A program made the position numbers and the translations under genes. From CAYPTI01 sp964413525 [NCBI: uncultured bacterium] (GTDB lineage Bacteria; T1Sed10-126): DNA of 11,073 bases. The notes beneath the pieces were generated by a model. It saw only the letters and a program-made list of their open reading frames with translations, searched no databases and was not told where the DNA came from. Below are positions 1-6,829 of this stretch, piece by piece; within the stretch, counting starts at the first letter, position 1; the number at the start of each line of letters is the position of its first letter. The DNA is taken from positions 1 to 11,073 of the forward strand of contig CAYPTI010000029.1 of assembly GCA_964413525.1 (NCBI GenBank), given 5' to 3'.

Positions 1-500
1 TCGGGATCAACGGACCGCAGCCGGGCCAGAACCCGGTCCGGTTCCTGCTCGTAAAACCAGCTGATCACGTAATTCTGCAGGGAGGGGTGCTCGTGAAGCA
101 GCCGGAGGCTCAGGTTGGGACCGAGAATTTCCCGCAAACCGGATTCATCGGCCGCGTAGGCCAGCCGTTCCGCCACGTCCCCCTGGGAGAATCCGGGATC
201 CTCCTTGAGCACAGTCAGCAATTCGTTGAGGGCTTCCCGGTGTCTGCCCAGGTGGAGCAAACTCTCCGCCTTCCAGTAGCGGGCTTCCACCGCCCACTCG
301 TGGTCGGGAAACTCGTCGATGAATTCCTGGAACCCCCGGACGGCCACCTCGTAGTTTCCGTCGTTGAAGGCCCGGACCGGGAAGTCAAACGCCTCCTCGG
401 CCTCCTGCGCGACCGCCGGCAGGGACAGCATCATCCCCAGCACCAGGATCGCCGCCACCGTCAGCAGACGGGTGACCGGTGGACGGACTCCTTCAGGCAT
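1..500 (-). CDS. Periplasmic TPR-repeat protein (partial, C-terminus outside window)
   Basis: The gene starts at ATG 500-498 and stays open to the left edge, giving 166 codons; the rest is outside the window. Residues 1-31 form a signal peptide: Arg11, then a hydrophobic core, ending in an Ala-Val-Ala/Gln cleavage site. Residues about 37-105 are tetratricopeptide helices (FNDGNYEVAVRGFQEFIDEF, then a second helix pair around YWKAESLLHLGRHREALNEL), of the kind seen in CpoB/YbgF and BamD-like proteins. The start overlaps the tonB stop by 8 bases, so it is the last visible gene of the exbB-exbD-tonB operon and is probably translationally coupled. By analogy with CpoB beside tol-pal, it may be a periplasmic partner of the energised complex; that role is inference. 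The export signal and TPR fold are seen directly, while the exact family and full length are unknown. Confidence 0.8.
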   Translation of the reverse strand, partial: MPEGVRPPVTRLLTVAAILVLGMMLSLPAVAQEAEEAFDFPVRAFNDGNYEVAVRGFQEFIDEFPDHEWAVEARYWKAESLLHLGRHREALNELLTVLKEDPGFSQGDVAERLAYAADESGLREILGPNLSLRLLHEHPSLQNYVISWFYEQEPDRVLARLRSVDP

Positions 501-1263
501 CCGGTTCCGTCCCCGGCGACGCCACCTGGACGATCGTCCGGGTGGCCCGGGAATTCGGTTCGTATTCCCATTCCTCGATCCAGGCGATCAGCTGTTGATC
601 GAGGTCGTCCGAGCCCGTGGAATCAACCACCTCCACCGATTCTACGGCCCCCGACTCCGTCACCAGGATCCGGAAGGACCCCTCCACCGATGAGTCCTCC
701 CGCAGGATCACGTCGGACGGCGTGGAGGGTCGGTGGCGCAGTTCCGGCTGGCCGGCCTGCTCCAGGTCCGAGTCGACGGGAAAATACTCGACTTCCGGTT
801 CCTCGCGTACCGTCCTCATTGGCTCCTCCGACCCTCGCAGGGGGAGCTGAGTGTCGGAAGGAGCCTCCGGATCCAGATCCCCCAGCGTCGACGTCGACCG
901 GACGTCCAGTTCCTCCGGAGCGGAGGCTCGGTCCAGCATGGTCAGGTGGTTGGGACCGGACGGACGGGAAGAACGTGCTCGCAGGGTTTCCGTGGTCCCC
1001 GGGGAAGGAAAATCGGCCGAAAACCCCGGGGCCCGGGTTTCCATCCGAGGGGGATCCTCCAGCTGGAACTCGCCGGACTCGACCGCGGGGCGCTCCTGGA
1101 TCAGTTCCGCCCGAACCATCACGTTCACGGGGACCGGTTCCTCCTCGGGATCGGGGGAACTCAGTTCCCACTGATTGAAGACCACGAAGATCACCACGTG
1201 AACGGCCACGGAAACCGCCAGGAGCCCCCAGAACAGTCCGTCCCACGGACCCGGTCGATTCAC
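493..1263 (-). CDS. tonB: TonB-family energy transducer
   Basis: This 256-residue protein is anchored in the inner membrane by one segment (about residues 10-30), spans the periplasm with a long linker, and ends in a TonB C-terminal domain (about 192-249). That domain opens with VEGSFRILVTESGAVESVEV and continues to the WIEEWEYEPN stretch, the usual beta-alpha-beta pattern with a conserved Trp/Tyr-Pro end. TonB proteins pass proton-motive-force energy from ExbB/ExbD to outer-membrane receptors. The start overlaps the exbD stop by 4 bases, which supports coupled expression of all three. The linker is unusual: it is rich in Glu, Asp, Ser and Arg rather than in the Pro-Lys/Pro-Glu repeats of classical TonB. 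A TolA-like role in envelope integrity cannot be excluded, since TonB-like C-termini occur in such systems too. Family call is firm; the partner receptor is unknown. Confidence 0.82.
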   Translation of the reverse strand: MNRPGPWDGLFWGLLAVSVAVHVVIFVVFNQWELSSPDPEEEPVPVNVMVRAELIQERPAVESGEFQLEDPPRMETRAPGFSADFPSPGTTETLRARSSRPSGPNHLTMLDRASAPEELDVRSTSTLGDLDPEAPSDTQLPLRGSEEPMRTVREEPEVEYFPVDSDLEQAGQPELRHRPSTPSDVILREDSSVEGSFRILVTESGAVESVEVVDSTGSDDLDQQLIAWIEEWEYEPNSRATRTIVQVASPGTEPDA

Positions 1264-1682
1264 GGGGTCGTTCCCTGGTCCGGCACCAGGATTTCAAACC
1301 CCACGTCGTCGATCCCGGCCTGCCGGGCGGCCCCGAGGGCCGTGACCACGTACTGGTGGTTCGATCGGGCGTCGGCGGAGATTAACAGGACCGTCCTCCG
1401 GGCGTCCTCCCGGTAGGATCGGAACACCCCGGGCAGTTCGTCTTCCTCGTACCAGGACCCCTCAAACCGGTACCGGCCGTCCTCCGTGATGAACAAATTG
1501 GCCTCGGCCATGGACTCGGTGTCGGCGGTGGCCGCCTCCGGCAGGGTGAGGTCCAGTTCGTCGGGGACTTCCGCGTAGGTCGCCGTCACGATGAAGAAGA
1601 TCAACACGAGCAGAACCACGTCGATCAGGGGTGTAATCGCGGGAAAGTAGGACTCGTCTTCCTCCAGCCGGTCAACGTTCAT
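1260..1682 (-). CDS. exbD: ExbD/TolR-family proton-channel subunit
   Basis: This 140-residue protein matches the usual ExbD length. It has a short cytoplasmic N-terminus, one transmembrane helix (about residues 16-34, ITPLIDVVLLVLIFFIVTA) and a periplasmic domain. Asp21 in the helix is the conserved proton-carrying aspartate of the ExbD/TolR/MotB family. With ExbB it forms the inner-membrane motor that energises TonB. The start ATG is preceded by a purine-rich AAGGGAGA at 8 bases, a good ribosome site. It lies 111 bases downstream of exbB, the largest gap in the operon, and overlaps tonB by 4 bases. The N-terminus is acidic (DRLEEDE) where many ExbD proteins are basic. A 28-codon basic reading frame ends on this start codon (see findings). 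Confidence 0.9.
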   Translation of the reverse strand: MNVDRLEEDESYFPAITPLIDVVLLVLIFFIVTATYAEVPDELDLTLPEAATADTESMAEANLFITEDGRYRFEGSWYEEDELPGVFRSYREDARRTVLLISADARSNHQYVVTALGAARQAGIDDVGFEILVPDQGTTP

Positions 1683-1793
1683 CCCGAAGCTCTCCCTTTT
1701 CTCCGGCGTCCCACCATGCTGCTGGGCGCGGACCGGGCCCGCTGTCGTGGGGAAATCCTGTCCATTCGGTCCCCACCGCCCGTCGGTACCGGA

Positions 1794-2513
1794 TCATGAA
1801 ACGGCGGGTTCCGGTTCCTCATCCACCTGGTTCCGGGAGCCGCTGTCCTGCTGCCCGCCGGTTCCCCCGAATCGCACCGTGTCGGGATGATGAATCGCCT
1901 TCATAAGTTCGTGACCGAATTCTTCCAGCCGGGAAGCAAACTTGTTCACCCGGTCCTTCAGCAGACTGTGCATGAACAGCAGAGGTATCCCGACGGCAAG
2001 GCCCACCGCCGTCGTCATCAGAGCCTGGGAGATTCCCTGCCCCACGACCAGCGGATCGGCTCCGGCTCCGAGGGCGACCTCGTCCATGGCCTGGATCATG
2101 CCCAGCACCGTTCCCAGCAACCCAAGCAGGGGAGCGATGCTGGCCAGGATGCCGAGCATCTTTAACCGTTTGCCGAGCCGCCGGACGTGACCGCTTGCCA
2201 CGGCCGACATTTCCGACAGCATGTCTTCCTTCGGAAGGTCCCGAACCGATCGGGCCGCCTCGACCATGTCCTTCATGGGCTGAGGGGCCCGGGAATTGGC
2301 GAGCTGGATCTGATCCCGATCACGGTTCTTGATCGCCAGCAGCAGGGTTCGGGCCCGGTCCGGATCGTACAGGTTCTTCGACCGGAGCCGGATCAGCTTC
2401 TCCAGGATGATCGCAACCCCGACCACGCTGGCCAGCACGAGGAGTCCCATGATGACTCCGCCCTGGGCCAGGTACGATTCCGCTCCGCCGAGCCAGATCT
2501 CCAGCCATTCCAA
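1794..2513 (-). CDS. exbB: MotA/TolQ/ExbB-family proton channel
   Basis: This is the multi-spanning motor subunit of the ExbB/TolQ/MotA family. It has three hydrophobic helices: one near the N-terminus (GGVIMGLLVLASVVGVAIIL), one containing the family motif IAPLLGLLGTVLGMI, and one with ALMTTAVGLAVGIPLLF. A large cytoplasmic loop lies between helices 1 and 2, and the tail is polar. I place the start at TTG 2513 (239 residues) because GGAGGT lies 9 bases upstream and the protein then opens with the typical short amphipathic helix before GGVIM. A TTG at 2519 is in frame but only 3 bases from that site. An ATG at 2633 would add 40 residues with no family likeness, running through the divergent control region. 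It is the first gene of the exbB-exbD-tonB-TPR operon and diverges from acpS. TolQ is the alternative name, but TonB downstream favours ExbB. Confidence 0.87.
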   Translation of the reverse strand: MEWLEIWLGGAESYLAQGGVIMGLLVLASVVGVAIILEKLIRLRSKNLYDPDRARTLLLAIKNRDRDQIQLANSRAPQPMKDMVEAARSVRDLPKEDMLSEMSAVASGHVRRLGKRLKMLGILASIAPLLGLLGTVLGMIQAMDEVALGAGADPLVVGQGISQALMTTAVGLAVGIPLLFMHSLLKDRVNKFASRLEEFGHELMKAIHHPDTVRFGGTGGQQDSGSRNQVDEEPEPAVS

Positions 2514-2737
2514 ATTCAATCGACCTCCAGTGAGTGCCTTAGTGTACAAAATGTTTCCCGGTACGCTTAGTCCGGTACCGACAGGGCCGATCGAACCGGA
2601 AACAGCGGGTTCGACCGGGTTGGTCGCAAACAACTAATTAACCACATCCGGGCCTGATTATCAATCATCAGACGGTTGTGGCCGGCGCGGCATCGATCCC
2701 GTGCCGGAAGGATTTCCTGTAAAACGGGAGGTCATCG
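2514..2737. promoter_or_regulatory. Divergent control region between exbB and acpS
   Basis: These 224 bases separate two divergent operons, so promoters for both should lie here. I could not assign a convincing -35/-10 pair. Two small symmetric elements are visible. CCGGTAC occurs at 2558-2564 and again at 2572-2578, 14 bases apart, and the pair can also be read as GGTAC..GTACC inverted arms. TGATT-ATC-AATCA forms a dyad at 2655-2667. Either could be an operator, which is inference only. The acpS ribosome site GGGAGGT lies 5 bases before its ATG. Confidence 0.45.
2523..2528 (-). promoter_or_regulatory. Ribosome binding site that decides the exbB start
   Basis: On the minus strand GGAGGT lies 9 bases before TTG 2513 and 3 bases before TTG 2519. 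It is a full Shine-Dalgarno match. It argues that exbB begins with TTG here rather than at the distant ATG 2633. Confidence 0.6.
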
Positions 2738-3154
2738 ATGCCGATTCGTACCGGACTGGACATCGCCGAGGTTTCCCGGGTCGAAGCGCTTTTGAGTCGC
2801 TACGGCGATCACTTCCGTTCCCGGTTCTTCCTTGAACCGGAACGAACTTACGCCCGGCGGGGTCAGCAGGAGGCCGAACAGCTGGCCGGACTCTGGGCCG
2901 CCAAGGAAGCCGTCTTCAAGGCCCTGGGGCACGGCTACCGGTGGCGGTCGGTGGTCATCCACCACCAATCAAACGGTCGCCCCCGTCTCGAGCTGAAACC
3001 CACCGTAGACCTGGACCGGTCCCCCATTCCTCCCCGGGCCGAATGGGATGTTACGATCACCCACGATGCGGGGATTGCATTGGCCTCGGCCAGCTGTTTC
3101 TGGATCGATGATTCGACGTCAATCCCTTCCCGGGAACCGGGTGAACCCTCGTGA
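2738..3154 (+). CDS. acpS: Holo-[acyl-carrier-protein] synthase
   Basis: AcpS transfers the 4'-phosphopantetheine arm of coenzyme A to a serine of apo-acyl-carrier protein, switching on fatty-acid synthesis in the cytoplasm. The 138-residue protein carries both signature motifs. TGLDIAEVSRVE near the N-terminus includes metal-binding Asp8, and WAAKEAVFKALG includes Glu57 and Lys61. The C-terminal strand WDVTITHDAGIALASAS matches the family's closing motif. It is slightly longer than the usual 120-126 residues because of a polar tail (about 124-138). ATG 2738 is well placed behind GGGAGGT. The stop overlaps the GTG of nnrDE by 4 bases. AcpS beside an alanine racemase is a recurring bacterial arrangement (for example Bacillus acpS-ydcC-alr), so the context agrees. 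Confidence 0.93.
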   Translation: MPIRTGLDIAEVSRVEALLSRYGDHFRSRFFLEPERTYARRGQQEAEQLAGLWAAKEAVFKALGHGYRWRSVVIHHQSNGRPRLELKPTVDLDRSPIPPRAEWDVTITHDAGIALASASCFWIDDSTSIPSREPGEPS

Positions 3155-4731
3155 GAATAACCACCGCCGAACGAATGGCTTCGATTGACCGCCGGAGTTT
3201 TGACGAGCGGGGTCTCCCCGAAGCCGCCCTCATGGAGACCGCCGGACAGATGGTTGCCCGGCACGCGCGCGAGCAATTCCCGCTCGACGGTCACGGCCGG
3301 ATCCACGTTTACGCCGGCAAAGGTCACAACGGCGCCGACGGACTGGTGGCCGCCCGCTGGTTCCTCCAGTGGGGTCACTCCGTGGACGTCTGGCTGGCCG
3401 AATCCATCGAATCCTGTTCCGACCTGACCCGGACCCATTTTCACGCCCTCCCGGATGGGCCGTCCGTCCGGGTTCACTCCGGTCCGGACGACGTCCCCGA
3501 CAGCGACCCGCTCCTGGTCCTCGACGGCCTGCTGGGGACCGGACTCGCCGGGGATCCGCGGCCTCCCTTTGACCGTGCTATTGACGCGATCAACCGGACC
3601 GACGCTCCCGTGGTGGCGGTGGACGCCCCGAGCGGCCTGTCGGGGGACCACCCCCGACCGTACGATCCCTGCGTTCAGGCCGACCTCACGGTTACCTTTG
3701 GCCTGCCCAAGGTCGGGTTGCTGGCCGAACCCGGCTACCTCCGAACCGGGGACCTGATCGTGCAGGGATTAACCTTCCCTCCCGATATCGTGGCCGAGGA
3801 AGCCGGAGACGGTCACCTGATCTCCCCGCACGAATCGGCCGACTGGTTGCCCGCCCGGAAGCCGGACGATCACAAGGGAAGCGCCGGCCGGCTGGCCATC
3901 GTCGCCGGATCGGAATCCTATCCCGGGGCTCCGCAGCTGGTGGCCGACGCCGCCGGCCGGACCGGGACCGGACTGATTTCAATGATCCTTCCCGACCGGC
4001 CCCGGACCCCCTTCCCAGCCAATTCCGACGCGATCTATCCGCTCACCCAGAAGGAAATATGGCAGCATCCCGACCTCGATCAACTGGACAACCAGGACGC
4101 CTTCGTGGTCGGTCCCGGGCTGGGCGACCGGGTGGACTCCGCGGACCTGCGCTCCTTCCTGCTCGCCAGGGAGCAACCGGTCGTTCTGGACGCCGACGGG
4201 CTCAACCGGCTGGCGGAGGAACCGGACATCCTGCGGGAGCTTCCCGGTTCGATCCTGACTCCCCATCCCGGGGAGGCCGGGCGCCTGCTGGATCGGGATC
4301 CCAAATGGATTGTCGACCATTCCCTGGAAGCAGCCGAGGCCCTGCGGGAACTCACCGGCCAGACGGTTCTGCTGAAAACCTCCCGACCCGTGGTGGCCCA
4401 TCCGAACGGCTCCTACAGCCTCCACGTGGGCGGCCATCCGGCCCTGGCCACGGCCGGCTCCGGCGACGTCCTCTGCGGCATCCTCGGGGCCCTGCTGGCC
4501 TCCGGTCTTCCTCCCGGGAAGGCCGCCTGCCTGGGACTCTACCTTCACGGCGGCAGCTCCCGCCTGGCCGCCCGGGAGATCCCCGACGTCTCGGTCCGGG
4601 CCGGCGATCTCCCCTCCTATGTTCCGGACGTCATCCAGTCCCTGCGCAACGACGAGATTCCCGACTGGTATCCCGTCCGGTTCGAATCCGTTTCCGAACC
4701 CGTCCTGAACTGGCACCCGTGGACTGGCTGA
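3151..4731 (+). CDS. nnr: Bifunctional NAD(P)H-hydrate repair enzyme (epimerase + ADP-dependent dehydratase)
   Basis: The enzyme repairs hydrated NADH/NADPH: the N-terminal half epimerises the R and S forms of NAD(P)HX and the C-terminal half dehydrates S-NAD(P)HX using ADP. The 526-residue length fits the two-domain fusion. The YjeF-N epimerase domain (about 1-220) has the phosphate loop GKGHNGADG (56-64) and AVDAPSGLSGD around Asp158. The kinase-like dehydratase domain (about 235-500) has KGSAGR (242-247), GPGLG (321-325), DADGLN (347-352), TPHPGE (370-375) and AGSGDVL with the catalytic Asp439. The epimerase loop reads HNGAD where most members have NNGGD. The start is GTG 3151, overlapping the acpS stop by 4 bases. 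A cytoplasmic housekeeping role is well established for the family. The C-terminal 25 or so residues are not clearly conserved. Confidence 0.92.
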   Translation: MRITTAERMASIDRRSFDERGLPEAALMETAGQMVARHAREQFPLDGHGRIHVYAGKGHNGADGLVAARWFLQWGHSVDVWLAESIESCSDLTRTHFHALPDGPSVRVHSGPDDVPDSDPLLVLDGLLGTGLAGDPRPPFDRAIDAINRTDAPVVAVDAPSGLSGDHPRPYDPCVQADLTVTFGLPKVGLLAEPGYLRTGDLIVQGLTFPPDIVAEEAGDGHLISPHESADWLPARKPDDHKGSAGRLAIVAGSESYPGAPQLVADAAGRTGTGLISMILPDRPRTPFPANSDAIYPLTQKEIWQHPDLDQLDNQDAFVVGPGLGDRVDSADLRSFLLAREQPVVLDADGLNRLAEEPDILRELPGSILTPHPGEAGRLLDRDPKWIVDHSLEAAEALRELTGQTVLLKTSRPVVAHPNGSYSLHVGGHPALATAGSGDVLCGILGALLASGLPPGKAACLGLYLHGGSSRLAAREIPDVSVRAGDLPSYVPDVIQSLRNDEIPDWYPVRFESVSEPVLNWHPWTG

Positions 4732-5894
4732 ACGGCGACCAACCCAGGGGCTGCTGGATCGAGGTCGACCTCGACCGGCTGCTCCACAACCTCCGGGTCA
4801 TCCGGGACGAATCCCCGGAGGACAGCACGGTCCTGGCGGTGGTGAAGGCGGACGCCTACGGCCACGGGGCCGAGGTCGTGGCGGAGACCCTCGCGGAGGG
4901 CGGGGTCGAGTTCTTCGGGGTCGCCACCCTGGACGAAGCGACGAAACTCAGAAGGATCGGGATCGACCAGCGCATACTCGTCATGGGTCACATGGTCCCG
5001 GAGGCCACCGACCGGCTGCTCCGCCAGAACCTGGACCTGATGCTGTACGACCCGGCGATCCTGCCTCAGCTCCAGCAATCGGCCGACCAACTCAACACGA
5101 AGGCAAACATTCACCTGAAAGTCGACACCGGGATGGGCCGGCTGGGCATCCTGCCCGAACAGGTCCCCGACCTGCTCGACCGGCTCCGGGAGTTCGACCG
5201 GGTCCGGCTGGCCGGGATCGCCACCCACTTCCCGGTCGCCGGGGAAAACCCGGACTACACATCCCGCCAGATCGAGACCTTTGAATCGCTTCAGAAAAAA
5301 CACCCGGACCTGGAGTCTGAGGCCCTTCACTGGCACTGCTCCAACACCGCCGCCGTGTTCTCGGACTTGCCGACCTCCGGGTCCATGATCCGGCCCGGCC
5401 TCAGCCTCTACGGATACGCTCCGGAAGCCATCCGGCGGCCCACTGAGCTCCGGCCGGTCCTCCAGGTGCGGACGGTGCTCGCGGACGAAAAGACGGTTCC
5501 GCCTGACTTCGGGGTCAGCTACGGCCGGACCTTCCAACCGGAGGAAAACCTGCCCATCGGCGTTCTGCCGGTGGGGTACGCCGACGGCTATCCCCGGGTT
5601 CTCAGCAACCGGGCTCACGTCCTGGTGAAGGGGGAGAAACGACCCGTGCGGGGGAACATCTGCATGGACATGACCGTGATCGAGCTGGAGGCCGATGATT
5701 CGCCCGACTCCGTCGTGACCCTCATGGGGGAATCGGGAGACCGTTCGCTGTGGGCCGACGAACTGGCCGAGTGGGCCGGGACCATCCCGTACGAGATCCT
5801 CACCGGTTTCCGGGCCCGGATTCCCCGGATCTACTTCCGGAACGGCGACCCGGTGAAGAAGAAAACCCTCGGCCGGATCGAGGCGATCGGATGA
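4719..5894 (+). CDS. alr: Alanine racemase (PLP-dependent)
   Basis: Alr interconverts L- and D-alanine, supplying D-alanine for peptidoglycan, in the cytoplasm with pyridoxal phosphate. The 391-residue protein holds the full set of family motifs: VVKADAYGHG with PLP-binding Lys43, KVDTGMGRLG (134-143), HCSNTAA (206-212), RPGLSLYG (225-232), SYGRTF with the second catalytic base Tyr268, PVGYADGYPR, and a C-terminal CMDMT. I chose GTG 4719, which overlaps the nnr stop by 13 bases; the conserved fold begins with CWIEVDLDRLLHNL just after it. CTG 4728 would give a 4-base overlap and cannot be excluded, as neither has a strong ribosome site. The same frame stays open far upstream inside nnr, but that part is Arg/Pro/Gly-rich and is a shadow. 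The stop overlaps the thiL start (ATGA). Confidence 0.93.
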   Translation: MDWLNGDQPRGCWIEVDLDRLLHNLRVIRDESPEDSTVLAVVKADAYGHGAEVVAETLAEGGVEFFGVATLDEATKLRRIGIDQRILVMGHMVPEATDRLLRQNLDLMLYDPAILPQLQQSADQLNTKANIHLKVDTGMGRLGILPEQVPDLLDRLREFDRVRLAGIATHFPVAGENPDYTSRQIETFESLQKKHPDLESEALHWHCSNTAAVFSDLPTSGSMIRPGLSLYGYAPEAIRRPTELRPVLQVRTVLADEKTVPPDFGVSYGRTFQPEENLPIGVLPVGYADGYPRVLSNRAHVLVKGEKRPVRGNICMDMTVIELEADDSPDSVVTLMGESGDRSLWADELAEWAGTIPYEILTGFRARIPRIYFRNGDPVKKKTLGRIEAIG

Positions 5895-6829
5895 GTTCCT
5901 TCACCTCCGAACAGGACCTGATCGACTTCCTGCTTGAACGGGTGGACGCCGGCCTCGGGGACGACTGCGGCTTCTGGCCCGATCCGGAGGACCCCGACTG
6001 GCTGGTGACCACCGATTTCGTGCTGGAGGACGTTCATTTCGACGCCGGGTACGGCCCCCGGGACGTGGCGAGCAAACTGCTGGCCGCCAACCTCAGCGAC
6101 GTGGCCGCCATGGGCGGGTACCCGAAGTTCATGGTCTGCTCGGTGACCGAGCGGGCGGACGAGGACTGGCTGCGCCCCTTTCTCGATGCCCTGGTGGACG
6201 AAGGAACCAAACACGACGTCCCCCTGATCGGGGGGGATACGGCTTTCGCGCCGGAGCCTTCTTCCTCCCTGGCCGGATTGACGATCCTGGCCAAACCCCA
6301 TCCCGATGGGATGCTCCGGCGAACCACCGCCCGGCCCGGTCAGCAACTCGCCGTCACCGGCAGCCTCGGCGGCCCGGCCGCCGCCTGGCGTCAGCCGCCG
6401 GACGAACGGTCCGCCGATCTTCAGCGGTTGCTCTCGGAGCCGCCGGTCCGGCTGATCGACGGCCAGACCCTGGTGAAGAACGGCGTCCGCTGCGGGATTG
6501 ACGTCAGCGACGGCCTGCTCATGGATCTGAAGCGGATCGGCCGCTCCTCGGGGACGGGCGCCGTGATTGACTGGACGACGATCCCGATCCATCCGCAGGC
6601 CCAGCAGCTGGCGGAGTCGACCGACCGGGCCCTCACCTGGGCCATCGGCGGCGGGGAGGATTTCGAATTGCTCTGCGCTCTGCCGGAGGAGATCAGCGCC
6701 GACGCCTACGGCATGACGGTCATCGGTCGCGTGCGAGAGGAACCGGGGATCGACTGGAAGCCGCCCCTGCCGGAGGGGGTCCTGGACCGTTCCTCGGGCT
6801 ACGACCACTTCCAGGCCGCTGGCAATTAA
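5891..6829 (+). CDS. thiL: Thiamine-monophosphate kinase
   Basis: ThiL phosphorylates thiamine monophosphate with ATP to give thiamine diphosphate, the active cofactor. The 312-residue length is normal. The AIR-synthase-like fold motifs appear in order: GLGDDCGF (21-28) with metal-binding Asp24/Asp25, TTDFVLEDVHF (40-50), NLSDVAAMGG (67-76), GGDT (114-117), GIDVSDGL (202-209) and GGGEDFELL (253-261), closing with a SGYDHF near the end. The start ATG 5891 overlaps the alr stop as ATGA, so translation is probably coupled. It is the last gene of the acpS-nnr-alr-thiL run. Its TAA shares four bases with the stop of the opposing transporter gene, leaving no space for a terminator between them. All expected active-site residues are present, so the call is firm. 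Confidence 0.92.
   Translation: MSSFTSEQDLIDFLLERVDAGLGDDCGFWPDPEDPDWLVTTDFVLEDVHFDAGYGPRDVASKLLAANLSDVAAMGGYPKFMVCSVTERADEDWLRPFLDALVDEGTKHDVPLIGGDTAFAPEPSSSLAGLTILAKPHPDGMLRRTTARPGQQLAVTGSLGGPAAAWRQPPDERSADLQRLLSEPPVRLIDGQTLVKNGVRCGIDVSDGLLMDLKRIGRSSGTGAVIDWTTIPIHPQAQQLAESTDRALTWAIGGGEDFELLCALPEEISADAYGMTVIGRVREEPGIDWKPPLPEGVLDRSSGYDHFQAAGN

Noticed and set aside
87-1178. 363-codon plus-strand frame over the TPR, tonB and exbD side
   Set aside because: The second half is a Pro/Arg/Ser-rich run, and the minus strand carries clear signal-peptide, TPR and TonB features.
1683-1793. Terminator or promoter in the exbB-exbD gap
   Set aside because: Only a GCGG..CCGC stem without a T-tract is seen and no promoter boxes; the genes are more simply one operon.
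4059-4718. Open frame of 220 codons inside nnr, continuous with alr
   Set aside because: It is Arg/Pro/Gly/Ser-rich low-complexity sequence with no family likeness and overlaps conserved nnr dehydratase motifs; it is a shadow produced by high G+C.
4617-5618. 333-codon open frame on the minus strand across alr
   Set aside because: It lies opposite fully conserved alr codons, has no ribosome site or known motif, and is the expected antisense shadow in GC-rich DNA.
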